DNA from: Membranipora membranacea
Lineage: Eukaryota > Bryozoa > Gymnolaemata > Cheilostomatida > Membraniporidae
Assembly (NCBI GenBank): GCA_914767715.1
Contig: OU612065.1
Location: forward strand, 35,836,001 to 35,900,000
Direction of reading: 5' to 3'
Length of the DNA: 64,000 nucleotides
The notes below the pieces were generated by a model. That model saw only the letters and a program-made list of their open reading frames with translations, did not search any database and had not been told where the DNA came from. The position numbers and the translations under genes are program-made. Below are positions 62,793-64,000 of the stretch, in pieces; the stretch's first letter is position 1, and every line of letters starts with the position of its first letter.

Positions 62793-64000
62793 ATGGGTTT
62801 GGAAAAGAAAAGGAAAGCAACCACAATCAAACAGGGTGATACAATGCCATCACAGTCTAAAGTAACAACAAAGCCATTGAATAAGAAGAAAAACATATCA
62901 CAGCAAAACAAAGCCTCCTCTGATGAGCCTAAAATTAAACGGTCAAAGAAAAACTTGGAAAATAATGATGAAGGTAAAAAGAAAACGGTGAAAGGAGGGG
63001 CTATGAAGCCAGGCACTGCACCATCCAAACCTGTTGTAAAGACGACTGGGAAGCCAGGACAGTTCAAAAAGTTTACAAAAGGTGCAAAACCTGCAGGTGA
63101 GTGGAAATCAGCACGATTCATAATGAAATAACTTCAAAATTCAATTAACAATTACTACTGATATGAAAGTGTAACTGTAATATAGTAGTATGATAGGTAT
63201 GGATTTGGCTGATGATGATTTATAGTTAGTAGGCTGGCCAGGCAATTCAATTAGGTTTAGGTATATCTATCTAGCTTTATATGTATACTAGTCATCTCCT
63301 TCCCAATTGTGTGCTTTATCTGGTTAAGAAAAATGACTCGTTGGTGACGATCAAGGAATCAAACCAGACTCCAACCAGTCCAATCGTAATACTTATATAT
63401 ATCATGACACGATGATAATTTGTTCAAATCCGAAAAGTTCAATGATTCTACCCATCCTATATAATGTGCTTCAATGTTATGCATCTTAATTTGTTAACCA
63501 GAGAAGCCAGCACCGGTCATTCTCTCTAACAAAGAAGCCCACAGCAAAGTGAAATCACTGAGGGAGGAGAGAAGGAAGAAAGATTGCAGTCACTATGACA
63601 CCGCTGTACAAATGAAAAAAGTCTGGGAGGATCTAAGGAGAAATGATATGCCTAAAGAAAAACGTGCACAACTCTGTGATACTGTGAGTAAAGATCGTAA
63701 TGTGCAGAAAATTATATGGGGGATCTACTCCTAGGCAACTGGAGTAAAAGCATGTTTACTTTGCCTATGTTCATTTGGAGGGGGATGTGATCATGGACAT
63801 TATACAATTATACATGCTTGTAACTCCAGATTCCTGAGGGGATATCTGACAGGGGGAGGGGGTTGGAACGATGATATATCCTTCAAAGATTAATATCTTC
63901 TGATACAAAAGCCTCCCTCTACTTATCCACTTTATAGATGATCTCGCCTGTCTTGACACAATGACTAGACAGTGGAATTCGATACTATTACTAATGCTGG
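62793..64000 (+). CDS. PUM3: PUM3 / Puf-A (Puf6-like), 5' part (partial at window end)
   Basis: PUM3 is a nucleolar RNA-binding protein of the Puf6/Puf-A group that acts in large-subunit ribosome biogenesis. Two exons are visible: 62793-63096 (phase 1 out) and 63502-63683 (phase 0 out, donor GTGAGT); coding continues beyond the window. The start is the first ATG, MGLEKKRKATT. Residues 1-101 are lysine-rich and low in complexity, as in nucleolar proteins, with several basic clusters usable as nuclear localisation signals. Exon two gives VKSLREERRKKDCSHYD and KKVWEDLRRNDMPKEKRAQL, matching the conserved block just before the first Puf repeats (WE-LRRKD--KE-R in the human protein). The Puf repeats are not in the window. 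Divergent neighbour of hexokinase. Confidence 0.85.

Noticed and set aside
62765-63121. Antisense open frame of 118 residues over the PUM3 first exon
   Set aside because: It mirrors the lysine-rich PUM3 exon (lysine codons read as phenylalanine on the other strand). PUM3 has splice sites and homology; this has neither.
1-64000. CRISPR arrays, operons, ribosome binding sites
   Set aside because: The DNA is clearly animal nuclear with spliced genes; no regular spacer repeats or bacterial gene layout were seen.

Overview
The window is animal nuclear DNA: genes are split by GT-AG introns, intergenic and intronic sequence is AT-rich, and dispersed repeats are common. The recognisable genes (Par-6, PUM3, a 50-kDa-type hexokinase, a class A GPCR, small tandem WSC-domain secreted proteins and NHL-type receptors) point to an invertebrate metazoan, probably marine; the sequence alone does not fix the phylum. 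All multi-exon models below come from reading splice sites, phase and reading frame by eye.

Layout. 1-3048 (+): the 3' part of par-6 (end of PB1, semi-CRIB, PDZ, stop). 7600-9684 (-): a complete five-exon gene for a secreted two-WSC-domain protein. 10.5-17.2 kb: no clear gene, but a tandem pair of U2-snRNA-like units and repeats. 17259-19890 (+): a complete receptor gene (signal peptide, NHL-like propeller, threonine-rich stalk, one TM segment, short tail), with a MITE-like element in intron 1. 20.8-25.8 kb: two non-LTR retrotransposon remnants and tRNA-like SINE pieces. 26218-26358 (-): the orphan last exon of a cytochrome P450. 26.73-34.99 kb: a second copy of the 2.5-10.5 kb block, carrying an orphan last exon of par-6 and a second WSC gene with an identical predicted protein. 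34.99-35.47 kb: a frameshifted terminal-exon fragment. 36.34-36.66 kb: a decayed copy of the receptor TM exon. 39420-44237 (+): a second NHL-like type I membrane protein with one uncertain junction. 49550-62398 (-): a complete 11-exon hexokinase with a four-exon prostanoid-receptor-like GPCR (50220-52525, +) nested in its last intron and two long foldback repeats in other introns. 62793-64000 (+): the 5' end of PUM3, head to head with hexokinase.

Most unusual features: the par-6/WSC block is duplicated with identity falling from about 99 percent to about 80 percent along its length and receptor relics further out, so the history is longer than one recent copy event. The cluster holds two intact or near-intact NHL-type receptors plus one dead piece, beside secreted WSC proteins. 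The two foldbacks in hexokinase introns would form long double-stranded RNA in its pre-mRNA. The U2-like tandem units look like a divergent snRNA or an snRNA-derived repeat. Metabolic (hexokinase) and ribosome-biogenesis (PUM3) genes share a divergent promoter of about 0.4 kb.
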